Assembly (NCBI RefSeq): GCF_003946545.1
Contig: NZ_RHOA01000001.1
Location: 290,751 to 354,750 of the forward strand
Length of the DNA: 64,000 bases
Direction of reading: 5' to 3'
Source: Levilactobacillus tangyuanensis
GTDB lineage: Bacteria; Bacillota; Bacilli; Lactobacillales; Lactobacillaceae
Positions 1 through 8,409 of this stretch are shown one piece after another. Every line of letters begins with the position of its first letter. Position 1 is the first letter of the stretch. Made by a program: the position numbers and the translations under genes. The notes below the pieces were generated by a model that saw only the letters and a program-made list of their open reading frames with translations, searched no databases and was not told the origin of the DNA.

Positions 1-1539
1 TCGAACATCACCTTTAAGTTCGATAAAGGGGCCGTGTTCCGGATTACCGCGGGGCATCGGGTGAACTTCTTCTATCCGAGTCCCGAGGCCGGTTACAACG
101 GTGGGATTAGCAATGTCAAGTGGGAAGGTGCCACGTTCCAAGGGGACCATACCGCAAAGGGCCAAAGTGTCTTCACCCAAAGCATCCATCACGCCAAGGA
201 TGTCAGCTTTAACAAGTGTGTCTTCGACAATGCCGAGTCACCAACTGGGCATTACATCGATATCGATGGGAGTCATGATATTACGGTCACGAACTCTGTC
301 TTTACGGGGTTCAACGGGTCGGTCGATTACAAGGAAGCCATTCAGGTGGACTACTCGAACTACAAGGCCATGTCATATAAGCATCCAGGTGATCAATACG
401 ATAACTTACCAAGTTATAACGTCCGGGTACATAAGAACCAATTCCTGCCGGTTTCACGTAAGTCCGGCCAGGTCCAATCCTATGCGCCGAATCCAATTGG
501 CCAACACGCCGTCTATGATCACGGCAAGGCGGGGATCATCCACAATGTTTACTTCACCAATAACACCGTGGTTGACCCCAAGCCTTTGATGGCCAAGACG
601 GGTGTCGCAACGATTCACTTCAAGGATGTTTCGAATCTGTGGATTACGGGCAATAAATTTATCAATGAACACGTCTTGGGGTCGGGAAACTATATTTATC
701 TGTTAAATACTGAACCCGATTACCACATGACCAACTTAAACATTCAAAACAACACCTTTACCAATGTGCGGCCGACACAGCAATACATCTTCTTAGATAG
801 CAGTGCCGCTACGGACCCGATGGACCATGTCAATATTACCGGGAACAAGGCCACGACGACTAAGAAAAAGAAGGCGGCCTTCATCAAGGCCAACTTTGCC
901 TTAACCGGCGATACGATTAATATCGCACGGAACTCGGTCAAGACCACCAAGGCGAAGAAGACCAACGTGAAGCCGCAACAGACCATTACGCATACGTCTG
1001 TGGCCCAGAAGTTGAAGAAGCGTAAGCAGACCAACAAACATGAGACGTATGTCAGTGGTTTGGCGTCACAACATGCCCAATTCACCAAGAACTATAAGAA
1101 GTATGCGGTCTACAATCATATCCGTGGGCATAAAAACTGGAATGTCTTAAACCTTAACTTGAAGAAGTATAAGGGTAAGCGGGTCTACATGGACATGCGG
1201 GCGAAGGCCGATACCGGCTTATGGTACCGGATTCGTTTCAGCAAGAAGACTTCTGCTAAGCGTTACTGGATTCGCAAGGGCGCTTTGACCTTCGATAAAT
1301 TCAAGAGCGAGTCCTTTAACCGGAAATTTAACTTGATGAAGATCTACCCACTCTTTACGCATCCATTCAACGATCCAGCCTTGGCGAAACAAAAGGGCAC
1401 GACCGCTGATTTGAACAATCAACGGGTAACCATTACCCATCGCGTACGGCGGACGGATTCCAATGGCAAGGTGACGACCTATTACCAATTAACGAATGGT
1501 TTATGGACGCGAGCGCTGGCCTTCGACACCAAGTCATAA
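1..1539 (+). CDS. Secreted right-handed beta-helix protein, 5' end missing
   Basis: The frame is open from base 1, so the gene starts upstream of the window; 512 codons are visible. The first ~310 residues show the repeating Asn/Gly/Val-rich rungs of a pectate-lyase-like right-handed beta-helix (many N-N-T-F, V-T-N-S and I-T-G-N-K turns). A basic linker follows, then a ~80-residue Lys/Tyr/Trp-rich module resembling the wall-binding GW/SH3-like modules of lactobacilli. Such proteins are usually exported carbohydrate-binding or -modifying proteins; the substrate cannot be told. No sortase motif is seen at the C-terminus. A terminator follows directly. Family call is solid, function is not. Confidence 0.75.
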   Translation, partial: SNITFKFDKGAVFRITAGHRVNFFYPSPEAGYNGGISNVKWEGATFQGDHTAKGQSVFTQSIHHAKDVSFNKCVFDNAESPTGHYIDIDGSHDITVTNSVFTGFNGSVDYKEAIQVDYSNYKAMSYKHPGDQYDNLPSYNVRVHKNQFLPVSRKSGQVQSYAPNPIGQHAVYDHGKAGIIHNVYFTNNTVVDPKPLMAKTGVATIHFKDVSNLWITGNKFINEHVLGSGNYIYLLNTEPDYHMTNLNIQNNTFTNVRPTQQYIFLDSSAATDPMDHVNITGNKATTTKKKKAAFIKANFALTGDTINIARNSVKTTKAKKTNVKPQQTITHTSVAQKLKKRKQTNKHETYVSGLASQHAQFTKNYKKYAVYNHIRGHKNWNVLNLNLKKYKGKRVYMDMRAKADTGLWYRIRFSKKTSAKRYWIRKGALTFDKFKSESFNRKFNLMKIYPLFTHPFNDPALAKQKGTTADLNNQRVTITHRVRRTDSNGKVTTYYQLTNGLWTRALAFDTKS

Positions 1540-1559
1540 TAGTCATTATATGGAGAAGA

Positions 1560-1591
1560 CATCACCGATGGTCAATGGTGATGCCTTTTTT
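1560..1591 (+). terminator. Intrinsic terminator of the beta-helix gene
   Basis: A 7-bp stem (CATCACC/GGTGATG) with a 10-nt loop is followed by a T-run, 20 bases after the stop codon. Confidence 0.75.
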
Positions 1592-1975
1592 AGTGGTCGC
1601 AGATTAATCGTACAGGGGTTATTTAATTAGCCATTAAAATGCTATTGATCATTAATCAAATGACGCCTATTCTAAAGGCATAGACCTGACCATGACCCAG
1701 GGCACTAACCGATGCTGGGTAGTCAACCGCGCTAACTTGACTTGCCTCAAGGACGTGAGCACGCACCTGTGTTAATCTGAAAATACCTGGATGAGGGGAT
1801 CTTCAAGAAAAATTCAACTTTCAGGCGTAAAACGTTTGCATTCGCCTGTTAGAGTTAATTGTAGGCCCGGCGGATAGGCTTTCTGGTAGCTTAAGAAAGC
1901 CTGGAGAACCTGAAGAAATTGTTAAATGGTGGCCTAGACCGAGAGTAATGGGTTTCATCATTTTCCGTTGTGGTG
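1592..1975. other. Gene-free stretch with several small inverted repeats
   Basis: No convincing open frame on either strand. It holds three short inverted repeats: CCCAG/CTGGG at about 1696-1719, CAGGCG/CGCCTG at 1822-1848, and GGCTTTCT/AGAAAGCC at about 1876-1900. None has a T-run. Nothing else is recognised. Confidence 0.4.
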
Positions 1976-1993
1976 TACAATGAAAAGCATAAA

Positions 1994-2019
1994 TTAGCAC
2001 TCGTGTTAAAGAGTGCTAA
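1994..2019 (+). promoter_or_regulatory. CIRCE-like operator with an 8-nt spacer
   Basis: Two perfect 9-nt arms, TTAGCACTC (1994-2002) and GAGTGCTAA (2011-2019), match the CIRCE consensus bound by the heat-shock repressor HrcA. The spacer here is 8 nt where the consensus has 9. A TACAAT -10-like box lies just upstream at 1976-1981, so the element would sit at the start of the transcript of the Spx-like gene, the usual repressing position. Confidence 0.75.
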
Positions 2020-2061
2020 CGTCTAGTACCTCATCGAAGGCAGACATTGGAGGGCGATTTT

Positions 2062-2493
2062 ATGATTAAAATGTATTTCCATGCAAAAACGACGGCGGTA
2101 ACCAAGGCAATGAAATGGTTAGCCAACCATGACGCCATCTTTACGGCCCGCGATATTAAAAAACAACCCTTAACTCGGGATGAAATTTTATACATGTTAT
2201 CCTTAACTGAATCCGGAACGGACGATTTGATTTCCACCCGTTCCAAGGCTTACAAGTCACTCCCAGCCAACGTGCAAGATATGGGGATGAACGAATTAGT
2301 TGATTTACTCCAGACTAATCCGGGCATTCTTAAGAATCCGATCGTGGTTGACCGCAACAAATTAGCCACTGGGTTTGACCTTGAAACCATCCGTGAGTTC
2401 GTACCCGCGGCATACCGGAAGCGTGAGTTAGCTAGCTTCTTCAAGATTTTAAATGGCGGGAACAAGAATACCCTCGGCGTATCACCAGCATAA
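2062..2493 (+). CDS. Spx-family transcription regulator without the CxxC redox switch
   Basis: 143 residues, ArsC/Spx fold, aligning end to end with Spx: LTRDEI, ESGTDDLISTRSK, ELVDLLQTNPGILKNPIVVD and a final IREFVP. Gly52 and Arg60, which in B. subtilis Spx contact the RNA polymerase alpha C-terminal domain, fall at exactly those positions. The N-terminal CxxC (Cys10/Cys13) is replaced by Thr10 and Val13, so a disulfide switch is impossible. The ATG at 2062 is chosen because GGAGG (2049-2053) lies 8 nt upstream. The CIRCE-like box suggests heat-shock type control. Single-gene unit with its own terminator. Inferred role: polymerase-binding stress regulator controlled by its level rather than by redox state. 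Confidence 0.85.
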   Translation: MIKMYFHAKTTAVTKAMKWLANHDAIFTARDIKKQPLTRDEILYMLSLTESGTDDLISTRSKAYKSLPANVQDMGMNELVDLLQTNPGILKNPIVVDRNKLATGFDLETIREFVPAAYRKRELASFFKILNGGNKNTLGVSPA

Positions 2494-2502
2494 TAGAAGA
2501 CA

Positions 2503-2540
2503 AAATAACCCCGCAGCCGATTGGCTGCGGGGTTTTGTTT
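2503..2540. terminator. Bidirectional terminator between spx-like gene and NlpC/P60 gene
   Basis: A perfect 10-bp GC-rich stem (2509-2518 with 2523-2532) with a GATT loop is flanked by A-rich sequence on the left and T-rich on the right. It serves the two convergent genes. Confidence 0.85.
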
Positions 2541-2551
2541 ATCCTGGCGAG

Positions 2552-3319
2552 TTAACTTAAAGTGGCGGGACGGGAGTAACCGACCGTGTGCCACCAGGAA
2601 ACATTGGTGGCCTCGGTGATGACCCCGTTTAATTGGGCATCGATCATCTGGTTGTTGCCCAGGTAAATCCCACAGTGGGTAATGTTGCTGGCACTGGTGC
2701 CGAAGAAAATCAGGTCGCCGGCCTTGGCATTCTTCGCACTGACGTGTTGGTAACTGTTGTATTGCTCCTGAGCGGTGCGGGGTAAGGTCTGGCCGATGGC
2801 CTTGTTGAAGACGTATTTTGTGAAGCCTGAGCAGTCAAAGGAGCTAGGGCCATTGCCACCGTAAGCGTAAGGTTTTCCAAGCTCAGACTTGGCGACCTTT
2901 AGGAGTGACGCATAGTTACCGTTACCGGTTGTGGCGGTGCTGGTGTGGGCATAGTTTTTCTTTTGCAGGTAACCATGCCAGATCCAGCCGGAAGCGGTCT
3001 TACGGCCATTGGTGACGTAATAATAGAGGTATTTCACGCCATTCTTTTTAATGATGTACCGCTTCTTGGTGGCATGCCAAGTCGTGTTGGGGTAGTTCTT
3101 GAGATAATGGGTCTTCTTGCCAAAGGTCATGTTAGTGGCCGAGCCACCCAGGTTGTAGGTCCACCCGGTGGCGCTCTTACGAACGTAGGCGGTATCGGTC
3201 ATGTTGCTCGTGCTAACGATGGTGTTGGTGCTGTTGGCATGGGCGGTGGTGCTGTTAAATACGGGTATTACTGCGGCGGCAAAGGCGACCGCTAGGCTAA
3301 TCTGTTTGAGCGTTGTCAT
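2552..3319 (-). CDS. Secreted NlpC/P60 peptidoglycan endopeptidase
   Basis: 255 residues. Residues 1-28 are a Sec signal peptide ending in an A-H-A cleavage site. Residues ~40-120 are a Trp/Tyr/Lys-rich wall-binding-like module. Residues ~135-255 are the NlpC/P60 domain with DCSGF (catalytic Cys163) and HCGIYLG (catalytic His215). The family hydrolyses gamma-D-Glu-diamino-acid bonds in stem peptides, usually for cell separation or turnover. A purine-rich GAGGGATGG site precedes the ATG. Single gene, convergent with the Spx-like gene. Confidence 0.88.
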   Translation of the reverse strand: MTTLKQISLAVAFAAAVIPVFNSTTAHANSTNTIVSTSNMTDTAYVRKSATGWTYNLGGSATNMTFGKKTHYLKNYPNTTWHATKKRYIIKKNGVKYLYYYVTNGRKTASGWIWHGYLQKKNYAHTSTATTGNGNYASLLKVAKSELGKPYAYGGNGPSSFDCSGFTKYVFNKAIGQTLPRTAQEQYNSYQHVSAKNAKAGDLIFFGTSASNITHCGIYLGNNQMIDAQLNGVITEATNVSWWHTVGYSRPATLS

Positions 3320-3481
3320 ATCTATCCATCCCTCATATGTAGAATCCGTTTAAGTACAACTCCTAAGATAGTCTACTTAGTTTACAAACGAATTGCGGAT
3401 AAATATCATTGTGATGACGCTTTCAGCCCGGGACGTAATAATTCAAGGATTGGAACAATAGTTTAAGATAAGACTATGATT

Positions 3482-3495
3482 TGTAAGCGCATCCA
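3482..3495 (+). promoter_or_regulatory. Possible weak cre (CcpA) site upstream of the glycerol facilitator
   Basis: TGTAAGCGCATCCA matches the cre consensus TGWAANCGNTNWCA at 12 of 14 positions. Glycerol uptake genes are often under catabolite control, so the position fits, but two mismatches keep this tentative. Confidence 0.35.
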
Positions 3496-3593
3496 TATAA
3501 TTTCACCCATTCGTGGTGGGCTGTGGTAGACTGTTAATGGCTCAAATGATTGTTTATTTCATACATAATAATGACGAGGTGGGTGTAACAGTT

Positions 3594-4301
3594 ATGAATG
3601 GTTTTATTGGTGAGTTCTTTGGCACGATGATTTTGATTATCTTGGGTGCCGGAACTGGCGCTAGTATTAATCTAAATAAGACTTACGCAAAGGGGTCCAA
3701 CTGGACGTATGTCAGCGTCGCCTGGGGTATGGCCGTGACAATGGGGGTCTATGTTGCCGGCATGTTAGGTTCCGATGGCCACCTGAATCCGGCCGTTACC
3801 ATTGGCTTTGCGGCTTTTGGCTTCTTCCCATGGGCCAATGTTGTCCCATACTTACTGGGGCAATTCTTAGGCGCCTTCGTTGGGGCGGCGATTGTGATCC
3901 TGCAATTCTACCCACACTTCAAGGCGACGCCCGATGAGGCCTCTGGCAATTCCGTTGGGATCTTCGCGACCCGGCCCGCGATTAAGAATCCCACGTTTAA
4001 CTTTCTCTCTGAAGTGATTGCCACCTGGGCATTCATCTTCATCCTGCTGAATCTGGGCGACTTCACGGATGGCCTGAAGCCATTCATCGTGGGGATGCTC
4101 ATCATGATTATTGGGATGGGTCTAGGGACAACCACTGGGTTTGCCCTGAACCCAGCCCGGGACTGGGGGCCACGTTTGGCCTACTCAATCCTGCCAGTGC
4201 CGCATCGTGGTTCGGCCGAGTGGAACTATGCTTGGGTGCCAATGTGTGGGCCAATCGTTGGGGGCTTGTTAGCCGCCGGACTTCAGGCAGTGATCAAATA
4301 A
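3594..4301 (+). CDS. glpF: Aquaglyceroporin, glycerol facilitator (MIP family)
   Basis: 235 residues with six membrane spans and the two half-helix motifs of the aquaporin fold, HLNPAVT and ALNPARD. The Asp directly after the second NPAR is typical of glycerol-conducting members rather than strict water channels. It would let glycerol and other small neutral solutes cross the membrane. The ATG at 3594 follows a GAGGTGGG site at about 3576; a longer upstream reading adds no recognisable sequence. No glycerol kinase lies nearby. Lactobacilli carry several paralogues (including lactate/water-conducting ones), so the exact solute is uncertain. Confidence 0.88.
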   Translation: MNGFIGEFFGTMILIILGAGTGASINLNKTYAKGSNWTYVSVAWGMAVTMGVYVAGMLGSDGHLNPAVTIGFAAFGFFPWANVVPYLLGQFLGAFVGAAIVILQFYPHFKATPDEASGNSVGIFATRPAIKNPTFNFLSEVIATWAFIFILLNLGDFTDGLKPFIVGMLIMIIGMGLGTTTGFALNPARDWGPRLAYSILPVPHRGSAEWNYAWVPMCGPIVGGLLAAGLQAVIK

Positions 4302-4321
4302 ATTAATGACCCATTTTTGGA

Positions 4322-4351
4322 AACGGTTAGCTGCGGCTGACCGTTTTTTTA
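4322..4351 (+). terminator. Terminator after the glycerol facilitator
   Basis: AACGGTTAGC/GCTGACCGTT-type stem (one wobble) with a short loop and a run of seven T. Confidence 0.85.
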
Positions 4352-4668
4352 TTGGCCGAATTAGTTAAATTTATTTATTTATTTTTTTGAGATGAGTTTA
4401 CCGAATATAAACATTGAAAATGGATTGGTCAGGACAACGATAACGAAAACGGGCCAACTAGCCGACGGCGGTGGCGGTTTTCTTATCAAATTGGTGTACC
4501 ATAAGTCTTTTCACGTAGAGCATACTGTGAACTATTAATAGGAACTTAGACAAACAAAAGGCATGACGCTATGATAAAACTGTCAGAAGGACTGGCGCAT
4601 TATTGATTTCATAATACCTAAGAACAACAATCGATTGATGATTTTTTTTTTTTAGAGGAGGAGCTCTA
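4352..4668. promoter_or_regulatory. AT-rich leader region of the first LRR surface protein
   Basis: No gene. It holds A/T-rich tracts, an inverted repeat TTCAC-N12-GTGAA (4510-4514/4527-4531), and a strong AGGAGGAG ribosome site at 4653-4660, eight bases before the TTG start at 4669. No clear -35/-10 pair was resolved. Confidence 0.4.
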
Positions 4669-6768
4669 TTGAGACGGACAGATGTGACTGGGACATATGG
4701 CAAGTTGTATAAACACGGTAAAGCTGCGATTCTAACGGGGATTATCACGACTTCCTTGGCGGTGGGGGTAACCAACGTTTCCGCCAAGGCGGATGAGTTC
4801 GATGGCGATTCCGTGGTGACGGAACAGGAAAAAACGGGCACGATAGTTGATGAGCAAGAACAGAGCACGCCAAACCCAGAGACAAGCCTTGCGCCACTCG
4901 ATGAGACAGCGTCAGTCACGGAAACGATTACTGGTAAGACACCAGAACTCGGGGGGGATGAAGCTGCTTCGCCAGCGCCGGTAGAAAAACCAGCTGAGGA
5001 GTCGAGTCTAGACCGGCCGGTACCGACCAGCTTGGTTTCGGGCATTGATGGACAGACTAAACAGGCCGCAGGTACGGAACGGAGGGGTGGCCAGGCAAGA
5101 GTCAGGGCCAGGTCCATCCCAGCGGTATCGACGCCGACGCCAAGATCTACGGCGCGAGCGACAACCAGTATTGATGAATGGATGCCCGATAAAAATTTAC
5201 AACAGTTAGTGTTGTGGCAATTGCGGCGAGGGCTGGACTATGGTCAGGCCACTTATCCTCAGCTTCATGGATTGGACATAAAAACGGTCGATGAGATTAC
5301 CCCGGAAATGTTGCGAGATAATCTTTACCGTTTGGATGCAGATATTAATCAACAATATGCCGACCGGGACTTTTTCAACATGTCATTGTCGATTAATTCA
5401 CTTAAGGGATTAGAGTATGCCACCAATTTGGGAGCAATTTCAATCTTTCCAGACCTATACTCGGTCGAAAAGTGGGATGGCATCGTGGGTATTGAGTATG
5501 GACAAGTTGAAGATATTAGTGCGCTCAAGGATCTTAAACATTTGACCAGTGTCATCTTTCACTTGAACCAGATTACTGATATCTCTGCGCTTGCTAACAA
5601 ATCACTAAAGGAAGTTGACCTGACCGAGAACAATATTACTGATCTTTCACCTTTGAAAAGCTCAATTAGGCCAGATACTCAGTTGACTGCGAGTCGTCAG
5701 GCTATTTATCTCTCAGGAATCACGCTTGGCAAGGATGATAATTTTGTGTTTGACCAAATTACAATTAAAGATGTAGATGGAACTATTATTCCGCTAGAGG
5801 GACGTTTACATGCAACTGGCGGTTACTGGACCAGTGATGGGACGCCAAATAATGTGAGTCCAAATAAAATTATTTGGTCAGGGTTTCCGGAAGCTGACGG
5901 TTCTGACAAATATCTGTTTATGGATTGGGATGTCCCTGAGGGATCTGGTCAATCCTTTTCCGGCGAAATTACGCAGGAGTTCACGATCGACCCGAACATC
6001 GGTCGCGAGGAAACGGCTACCATTCACTATAACTATGCCGATGGGAAAAAGGCAGCCCCAGACAAAACCGTTACGGGTAAATATGGCCAATCGATTAATT
6101 TCCCGGCGTCACCAATTATATCGGGATATACTGCGAGTCAGTTACCCGTTGCCAAGTATGGCGCTACCAAGAATGAATTTACGGTGACGTACACCAAGGC
6201 CAAGACGCCCGCGGTGGTGAGGCCTGAACCGATCACAACGGTGACGGTTCACTATCAGACGTTGGCAGGACAGCCATTGGCGGATGACCAAACATTGACG
6301 GGACATCCGGGTGAGTCGTACACGACAACGGCGGTGTCGGTGCCAGGGTATACACTGATCGCCACACCGGCAAATGCTACCGGGACCTTTGGTAACGCTG
6401 ATGCGGTGGTTAACTATTATTATGAGGTGACCCAGCAGCCTTCAACGAATGAACCAGGCAACGGGGCCGGCGACCATGGGGTTGAGCAACCCGAGATGCC
6501 TGCCGTGGTCACCCCCGATCCGATACCGGGAAATGGCGGTGCGGGGGCCAATATTGTGGATGAAATGGCCACTGGTGGTAACACTATTCAGTTCGGCCAG
6601 CCTGACAAGCGGCCGAATAAACCAACCAAGGGTCAGGGGACCCTTGCTACCACTCAGCAGGTGTTGCCTAAGACGGGCGAGGCTAAGAGTTCTCCGATCC
6701 TAGGGCTGGCCATCGTCAGTGGCCTAATTGGACTCATAGGATGGCGGGCGTCCTCAAGGAAAAATTAA
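4669..6768 (+). CDS. LPxTG wall-anchored LRR/MucBP surface protein A
   Basis: 699 residues, TTG start set by AGGAGGAG eight bases upstream. Residues 12-18 KLYKHGK are the KxYKxGK signal-peptide motif, followed by a hydrophobic core. An acidic/Pro-rich spacer leads to the D-E-W-M-P-D-K-N-L-Q block (~165) and a short internalin-like LRR run (~230-340: DISALKDLKHL, LTENNITDLSPLK). Two MucBP-type modules follow (~450-515, ~525-600). LPKTGE at 666-671, a hydrophobic span and a basic tail make a canonical sortase A signal. Expected role: covalently wall-bound adhesin towards mucin or other glycoproteins. Related to the next two large surface proteins. Confidence 0.9.
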   Translation: MRRTDVTGTYGKLYKHGKAAILTGIITTSLAVGVTNVSAKADEFDGDSVVTEQEKTGTIVDEQEQSTPNPETSLAPLDETASVTETITGKTPELGGDEAASPAPVEKPAEESSLDRPVPTSLVSGIDGQTKQAAGTERRGGQARVRARSIPAVSTPTPRSTARATTSIDEWMPDKNLQQLVLWQLRRGLDYGQATYPQLHGLDIKTVDEITPEMLRDNLYRLDADINQQYADRDFFNMSLSINSLKGLEYATNLGAISIFPDLYSVEKWDGIVGIEYGQVEDISALKDLKHLTSVIFHLNQITDISALANKSLKEVDLTENNITDLSPLKSSIRPDTQLTASRQAIYLSGITLGKDDNFVFDQITIKDVDGTIIPLEGRLHATGGYWTSDGTPNNVSPNKIIWSGFPEADGSDKYLFMDWDVPEGSGQSFSGEITQEFTIDPNIGREETATIHYNYADGKKAAPDKTVTGKYGQSINFPASPIISGYTASQLPVAKYGATKNEFTVTYTKAKTPAVVRPEPITTVTVHYQTLAGQPLADDQTLTGHPGESYTTTAVSVPGYTLIATPANATGTFGNADAVVNYYYEVTQQPSTNEPGNGAGDHGVEQPEMPAVVTPDPIPGNGGAGANIVDEMATGGNTIQFGQPDKRPNKPTKGQGTLATTQQVLPKTGEAKSSPILGLAIVSGLIGLIGWRASSRKN

Positions 6769-6800
6769 ATCATTATTTGAAAAGGTCATTGTACTATAGT

Positions 6801-6861
6801 TCCCCTTAAAGTTAACAGATGAAAGACTACTATTCATCTGTTAACTTTGAGGGGACTTTTA
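6801..6861 (+). terminator. Very long hairpin terminator
   Basis: A 23-bp stem (6801-6823 with 6833-6855, a single T.G wobble) with a 9-nt loop is followed by CTTTTATT. The stem is two to three times longer than other terminators in the window. Confidence 0.7.
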
Positions 6862-7047
6862 TTAGCGAATAGGCTCAATAGTTTTCTGCATACCAAGTGG
6901 TTGTGCGAATACCATATCGTATTCATTCCAAGCTATAGGAAAAAATAACTGATAATCATATCGATGTGATTTAAAGAACGATATTTGTTTGTGGCGTTAG
7001 TATAAAAGAGTTCAGATTTTGGAAGGGAGTATGATGCCAGATCATGT

Positions 7048-7428
7048 TCATCTGTGTTGGGACACGGTTGCTTTATTATAAAAGATTGTAGAACTAACTT
7101 TCAAAACGCTTCCAACGAATAGAAACAGAATGTAAAATATCGTCTCCATATCAAAGTACGATCCAATTAGCGCACTGTATGTGAACATCCCAATAGCGCC
7201 AACTAGTGCAGCAGTAATGGTTATCGTTGTCAATCTATTAAAGAAGCAGCCAATTGAAAAAACGAATATACCAAAAGTGCCAATGGCCCAGACATAATTT
7301 GTGCTTGCTGGTAGATCACCTGTTTCAACAGCGCCAGTATTAATTAAATATCCCAAGGCTAGAAATGCGGTAAGTAAAATGCCTAAAACGCCAATGAAGA
7401 TGAGAAAAGCCTTAATAGTTCTTTTCAA
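7048..7428 (-). CDS. Small four-span membrane protein of unknown function
   Basis: 126 residues with about four hydrophobic segments (7-29, 46-66, 70-90, 95-112). No family recognised. A TTG start at 7428 is supported by GAGGTGA six bases upstream. Base composition is more AT-rich than the neighbours, and the gene sits next to an IS relic, so recent acquisition is plausible. No partner gene and no clear terminator. Confidence 0.6.
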   Translation of the reverse strand: MKRTIKAFLIFIGVLGILLTAFLALGYLINTGAVETGDLPASTNYVWAIGTFGIFVFSIGCFFNRLTTITITAALVGAIGMFTYSALIGSYFDMETIFYILFLFVGSVLKVSSTIFYNKATVSQHR

Positions 7429-7475
7429 ATTAAGTCACCTCTAAAAAATTGTGAATGCTCTTAGAACGATATGAG

Positions 7476-7790
7476 CTATGAGTTGTTTGTTTTATGCTTA
7501 CTCGATTTATCTGGCATTTCTGAGGACCGTCCTTTGAATGGCTTCAACTGTTCCTCCACCAAATTACGCTCCCAATCCCAAATTGTGACTGGATTCTTGG
7601 TACGAAAATGTTCCGTAGTCGCAGGATAAGAGGTGTGATGAACTTGGTCTCATTTGATAACTTCAATTTTAAAGGAATAGTCATAGAAAGTCTTCTCAGA
7701 ATAATTCTGAAGGCCTTGAACTCCGAATAACTTACAGCTCATTAGTCATTGATACATGGCCGCATTACCCTTGATGCCATACGGTCTCAT
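7476..7790 (-). pseudogene. Relic of an IS3-family (IS150-type) transposase OrfA
   Basis: Reading the minus strand from 7790 gives one continuous frame with two internal stops. It holds YGIKGNAAMYQ(stop)LMS, LFGVQGLQNYSEKTFYDYSF, a second stop, then HFRTKNPVTIWDWE and a basic KPFKGRSSEMPDK end. The pattern of two helix-turn-helix units ending in N-P-x-T-I-x-x-W-E plus a GRP/S-K-M-P tail is typical of OrfA proteins of IS150-like elements. No OrfB follows, so this is a dead fragment. The frame can be extended further upstream without a stop to about 7830. Confidence 0.65.
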
Positions 7791-7861
7791 GAGTGAAAGG
7801 GCTACGCATTTTGAAGCTGTTTTTTTAGATTTGTTGTTTAATCTTAGCCGTTAATATAATG

Positions 7862-7900
7862 GAGCCCCCAAAATTGGAAAAAATCCAGTTCTGGGGGCTC
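7862..7900. repeat. Isolated 17-bp inverted repeat
   Basis: GAGCCCCCA arms extended by AAATTGGA/TCCAGTTC (7862-7878 with 7884-7900, a few wobbles) around an A5 loop. It lies just upstream of the IS relic and may be a terminator or an element end. There is no T-run on the + side. Confidence 0.5.
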
Positions 7901-8394
7901 ACTGTCGCTCTAGGTAAATGAGTTTTGTTACTTGTTTGTCTACCGAGAGAGGCGTATAGCCTGGGACACGGTCCGGTGACTATTTTGAGTTGGCAGCTAA
8001 AGATGAGAATAGGTTAAATATCTTTAGAACGTCCTGTCTGACTATCAAATCATTCATAGAAATATGGTTAGTTGGACTGACCATCTAAAATGAGTGTGTT
8101 ATATATCTGAAATTGTGTAACGTCACTTATGGGCCATTGATTTGCCGATTCATGTGAAAGAGTTAAACCGATATACCTTCTATAACCGGCGTAACAACGG
8201 CAATTATTCACAAGTGTTCATGACTCATCCAATAATCTTTTAAACATAAAAACGCAAAAATCTTTGCGGGTATGGACTAGATTTTAACCAACTGATTAGC
8301 TATAATTGATATTATAAAGGGCTTACATTTTTGAGGCTAACAATCGGGTGGCCGCCACACGACAGACCATTCTGTAACGACCATAACCTGTTTT
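7901..8394. other. Gene-free stretch before LRR surface protein B
   Basis: No open frame of note on either strand. A TATAAT box at 8301-8306 (in a TATAATTG context also present before the next paralogue at about 10681) is the likely -10; no good -35 was seen. The 3' end carries the GGAGGG ribosome site at 8395-8400. Confidence 0.4.
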
Positions 8395-8409
8395 GGAGGG
8401 GTGTTATTT

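Noticed and set aside
1822..1848. cre site at TAAAACGTTTGCA
   Set aside because: The conserved TG at the left end and the W position are wrong.
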